From NCBI GenBank assembly GCA_031384695.1, contig JANNAV010000090.1, positions 1 through 7,000 on the forward strand: a stretch of 7,000 nucleotides of DNA, in the 5' to 3' direction. The DNA is from JANNAV01 sp031384695 (lineage in GTDB: Bacteria > Pseudomonadota > Alphaproteobacteria > Rhodobacterales > Rhodobacteraceae). The position numbers and the translations under genes are program-made. The notes under the pieces are model-generated. The model was not told where the DNA came from and searched no databases. It was given only the letters and a program-made list of their open reading frames with translations. This document shows positions 1 to 4,100 of this stretch, piece after piece. The stretch's first letter is position 1, and every line of letters starts with the position of its first letter.

Positions 1-168
1 ATCGGCCCAATCCAAAGCCACCCGCAACCCGCGCGCCGCAGCCCATTCCCGCACGTCCGGGTTCGCACTCACCACCGCCGCAACCCCGTGCCCGCGCGCC
101 AGCAGCGCCTCGCCGCACTGCCGCGTCAGGCTTTCATTGCCAATCAGAAGGGTGGTGAATGGGGTCAT
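1..168 (-). CDS. N-terminal fragment, possibly formyltransferase-like domain of a biosynthetic enzyme (3'-partial)
   Basis: An ATG at 168-166 opens a frame that stays open to the window edge (56 complete codons). It starts 4 bases after the glycosyltransferase stop, with a modest purine-rich GAGTGAG 4 to 10 bases upstream. The peptide has a short beta-strand (FTTLLIGNESL), a helix (CGEALLARGH), a second hydrophobic strand (GVAAVVSANPDV) and a helix ending in WAAARGLRVA. This beta-alpha-beta pattern, with 'new strand at ARGH' and 'NPDVREWA', resembles the N-terminal half of methionyl-tRNA formyltransferase-like domains. As I recall, related sequences begin multidomain natural-product enzymes that also carry a luciferase-like monooxygenase or NRPS domains. 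The catalytic part lies outside the window, so the function is a guess; a Rossmann-type domain of another kind is possible. Confidence 0.6.
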   Translation of the reverse strand, partial: MTPFTTLLIGNESLTRQCGEALLARGHGVAAVVSANPDVREWAAARGLRVALDWAD

Positions 169-172
169 CGGC

Positions 173-1144
173 TCACTCGGCAAGATGGGTTTCGGCGGAA
201 CGCGTCCGCAGCGCATGTAGCGCAAGATCGCGCAGAAAATGCGGCGGGTCGGCCAAAGGCTTGTGTTGCACCAGCAGCCTCGCCCGCCACAAGACCCCGC
301 CCGCAAGCAACGCCAGCGTCGCCAGCGCCGCATAAATACGCCCGTGCGATTTGGTGAAATAATGCCTGCGGCTGTCCAGCCAGAACCCCGGCACCCGGTG
401 CCACTCCTTCATGCCGGTGGAAACCGAACCGATATGCGCCACCTCGCTGGTCCGCACGTAATCCGTCGGCCACCCCGCCCGCGCCGCCCGCAGACACAGA
501 TCGGTCTCCTCGAAATAGAGGAAAAACGCCTCGTCAAACAAGCCAATCTGCGCCAGCACCGATTGCCGCATCATCAGGCTGCACCCGGCCAGCCAATCCA
601 CCTGCATCGTCGCCTCAGGGATAGGCCGCGCCACAATCTTGCGCCGCAGCAACCGGCTGACCGGGCCAAACCTGATCGCCGCCTCAAACTCCGACGCGAT
701 GGAAGGGAACCGGAACGCGGTGCGGTGCGGATCGCCCTCAGGCCCATGAATATAGCTGCCCGCAAACCCGGTTTCAGGATGCGCCTCCAGATGATCCAGC
801 AGTGCCCGGATGGCCCCCTTGGCCGGAAACGCATCCGAATTCAGAATATAAACGTAATCCGGCCAGCCGCCATCCGCCAACCCCGCCCGGATCCCGAAAT
901 TATTCCCCGCGCCAAACCCGCCATTGCGCCCCGCCTGCAACACCCGCACCGCTTGCGGCCCTCGGTCCCAGCCCCGCGCCACAACCGCATCCCGCATCAC
1001 CTCGAAAGACCCATCGCCCGAAGCATTGTCCACAATCGTCAACGCCCCCTCGATCCCCTCAAGCGCCACCAACGCCGCCTCCGCCGCCCGCAGCGTCATT
1101 TCCGGCGTCCGCCAGTTCAGGATGATCGTCAACAGCCCGCTCAT
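173..1144 (-). CDS. Family 2 glycosyltransferase (GT-A fold, rhamnosyltransferase-like)
   Basis: This enzyme transfers a sugar from a nucleotide-sugar donor to an acceptor, probably the product or a precursor of the adjacent synthase. The 323 residues are a normal length for this subfamily. The N-terminal LTIILNWRTPEMT strand and IVDNASGDGS (D39) form the nucleotide-binding part. NGGFGAGNNFG follows at 74-84. LNSD at 101-104 is the DxD-equivalent metal/donor site. VDWLAGCSLMMR at 182-193 and FEETDLCLRAARAGW at 211-225 hold the probable catalytic acidic residues, and H237 in VAHIGS and SRRHYFTK at 258-265 complete a pattern typical of bacterial rhamnosyltransferase-like GT2 enzymes. A hydrophobic stretch at about 271-287 could anchor it to the membrane; no signal peptide is seen. 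The start overlaps the synthase stop by 4 bases, and the stop is 4 bases before the next gene. Donor and acceptor are unknown. A cell-surface polysaccharide role would be the usual guess for the family, but the operon favours tailoring of a secondary metabolite. Confidence 0.9.
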   Translation of the reverse strand: MSGLLTIILNWRTPEMTLRAAEAALVALEGIEGALTIVDNASGDGSFEVMRDAVVARGWDRGPQAVRVLQAGRNGGFGAGNNFGIRAGLADGGWPDYVYILNSDAFPAKGAIRALLDHLEAHPETGFAGSYIHGPEGDPHRTAFRFPSIASEFEAAIRFGPVSRLLRRKIVARPIPEATMQVDWLAGCSLMMRQSVLAQIGLFDEAFFLYFEETDLCLRAARAGWPTDYVRTSEVAHIGSVSTGMKEWHRVPGFWLDSRRHYFTKSHGRIYAALATLALLAGGVLWRARLLVQHKPLADPPHFLRDLALHALRTRSAETHLAE

Positions 1145-4100
1145 TCCGCCGCCTCGGCAAAGGGCACCGCTTCCACAACCACTTCTGCCCGCGCAATAAC
1201 CGCCCGCAACCGCGCCGCCATCACCCGCACATTCGGCTCCAGCACCATGGAATCGTGATCCCCCGGCACCTCGATCACCTCCAGCTTCGGCGCATGCCCC
1301 GTCAAATCATTGTCACCAAACACATATTCCTTGCCCGCACTCACCCATTGCCCCGCACTCACCTGCCAATGCTTGTCCAACGGCGGGCGGAACAACACCG
1401 TCGCCCCCTGCCGCCTTGGCAACTGATACCCCGGCAAAGCCGCCCGGAACGCCGCCTCAATCGCCGCGTTGTGAAACTGCGTCTCGCCCTCGGCCTGCGC
1501 AGCCGGATCGCGCTTGCGCCGCTCCCATTCCCACCGCGCCCGCGCCCATTCCACCAGATACCCCAAGCCCTTGCGCCGTATCTCGGCCAGCTTGATCATC
1601 GCCTTGTCACGGCGGCTCAACGCAGGCCGTACCGGCAATGGCGTGTCCAGCAGCACCAGCACCGCCACCTCTTCCCCCAAAGCCTCCAACTGCCGCGACA
1701 TCTCCCACGCGGTCAAACCACCCCCGGAAAAGCCGCCCAACAGATAAGGCCCTTTCGCCTGCACCTGCCGCAACTCGGCAATGTAATCCGCCGCCGCCTC
1801 GGCAATCGTGTCATGTGGTGCTGCATCGCCATAAAGCCCGCGCGCCTGCAGCCCATAAAACGGCCTGTCACCACCGATCAGCTGCGCCAGATGCCGCAGG
1901 TTCAACACATTGCCGAACATCCCCGCCACCAGGAAAAACGGCGCGCGCGCCCCGCCTTCGCCCTGATGCATCGGCACCAGATGGGTGAACCGCCGCACCG
2001 GTGCCGCCTGCACCGCACTGTCGCCGATCTCCGCCGAAATCATCGCCGCACAGCGCGCAATCGTCGGTGCCTCGAACAGAACCGAGATCGGGAAATCCAC
2101 CCGGTAGGCCTTTTTCACCATCGCAAACAGCCGCACCGCAATCAACGAATGCCCGCCCAGATCGAAAAAGCTGTCCTCAACCCCCACCTGCGCCACCCCC
2201 AGCAAATCCTGCCAAAAGCCGGTCAGCACCCGCTCCACATCATTGCGCGGCGCCACATAGGCGGTGTCGAGGTCGGGCCGCTCAAAGCTTTGCCCTTCCG
2301 CCCGCGCCGCCTCCACCGCACTGGTCTGCCGGACCAACCCCGGCAAATCAAGCGACGAGACATAAACCTGCGCGCCCCGCACCCCCAGCGCACGCTGAAA
2401 TGCCAAAGCCCCCTCCTCGGGCCGGATCCCTTGCGAAAACGCCTGCAACAGCCGCTCCCCGGCAGGCGAGACAGTCTTCACCCCCGGCCCTTCATCAAAC
2501 TCCAAACCGCGCGGATCGGCGGCGGCAAAGCTCAACGCCCCGTCCAGCTTGCGGATACTGAACCCCTCGATCTCCACACAAACCACCCCCTCGGGCGTGG
2601 CGAGGGTGATATCAAAACTGGCCCCGGCAGCCTCCGCCCGGTTGGCGGCGGCACTCCGCACCCAACTGACGATATCGCAGGGCAGCGCACCATACACCCG
2701 GATGCGGCCATAAGACACCGGCACCCAAAGATGATCGGGCCGGTAGCCCGCAATCAACCCCATCGCCCAGCCCGTCGCCATATCCATCAACGCCGGATGC
2801 AACAGCCACCCCGCCGCCATATCCCCCCGAAACGCCGCAGGCAGCGTCAGCCGCGCCAACCCCTCGCGCGCGCCCAGCGCCCGGCTTTGCAACACCCGCC
2901 AGCGCGGCCCGAACCGCAGATGCGCCTCTTGCGGGCTGGCCAGCCCCTGCCCAACCTCCGCCTCCGGCAACCTTGCCGCAACCGCCTGCACATCCAAAGG
3001 CCGCGCAACCCCTGCCAAAGGCATCACCCGTGCTGCGGCATGCAACTGCCACCCCACGCGCCCCTGATGCACAACACCCGAGCGCAATTCGAACCCATAC
3101 CCCTCATCCGTACGAACCAGCCTCACGCGGATATCCCGCGCCGCCCCATCCGCCACATCCAAAGGCCGGAAAAAGTACATATCCCGCACCTCAAACGCGC
3201 TGCCTTCACCCTGCGCGGCCATCGCCTCGGCGGCAATCTCCACAATCCCGGTGCCGGGAATCAACGCCTGCCCCGCAGCCGTCCGGTGCCCGTCCAGCAC
3301 CCAGCGGTCCATCCCATAGCGCGCCGTGAACACCCGGTTGCCTTGCGCGTCAAACCCGGCACTGTCCAGCATCGCCGCCTGAACCGGCACCGCAGGCGAC
3401 GCCACCTTCGCGCCCAACGCCTCGGCGGCCATGCCAACCCCGCTCCATATCCCCCAGTTCAGCGCCAACACCCGGGTGCGCCCCCCCGCCCTTGACGCGG
3501 CATAGGCATTCAAAAACGCATTCGCCGCCACATAATCAATCTGCCCCGCAGGCCCGGTGACGGTCGAGGTCGAGGCGAACAGCACCATCAGATCAACCGC
3601 CCCGTCCGGGAACAACCTGTCCAAAATCAGCGTGCCATGCAGCTTGGGCGCGAACACCTCCTCCACCTCGGCAGGCGTTTTCGTCATCAGCGGCCCGTCA
3701 TCCACCACCCCCGCCGCATGGATCACCACCTGCACCCGGCCAAACCGCGCCACCGCCGCATCCCGCGCCGCCTGCATCTCCTGCAAGTTGCACACATCCG
3801 CCGCCGTCACATGGATATCGCCGCCCAAAGCCTCTAGCCGCTGCAACGCCAGTATCCGCCGTGCCACCGGATCGCCCACCGCATGCCCCGCCAGATACCC
3901 CTGCCACGCCCCCCGCTCCGGCAACGCCCGCCGCGCAATCAACGTGATCTTCGCCCCGCACCGCCGGATCAGATCCTCGGCAATCGTCAGACCAATGCCG
4001 CCAAACCCGCCGGTAATCAGCACATGCGCACCCTGCGGCAAAGCCTCTGCCACCTCGGGCCCCAGATCGGGCAAAGCACTGGCCTTCAACCCCAACTCAA

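Noticed and set aside
165..497. A 110-codon minus-strand frame starting inside the glycosyltransferase.
   Set aside because: It is a different frame within the glycosyltransferase, Gly/Ala-rich, and ends at the junction with the next gene. It is not supported as an independent or overlapping gene.
1141..1175. A possible terminator or promoter at the synthase-glycosyltransferase junction.
   Set aside because: The genes overlap by 4 bases, and I see no hairpin followed by a T-run and no credible -35/-10 pair. The junction looks like translational coupling only.
239..1258. A 339-codon plus-strand open frame opposite the glycosyltransferase.
   Set aside because: It has an Arg/Pro-rich low-complexity composition and no domain, and it is antisense to a well-supported glycosyltransferase. 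It is a GC-skew artefact.
1255..3495. A 746-codon open frame on the plus strand.
   Set aside because: It lies wholly antisense to the carrier, DH and KR regions of the synthase. Its peptide is dominated by Arg, Pro, His and Gln with no recognisable domain, as expected for the reverse reading of GC-rich codons. The minus-strand frame has clear catalytic motifs throughout.
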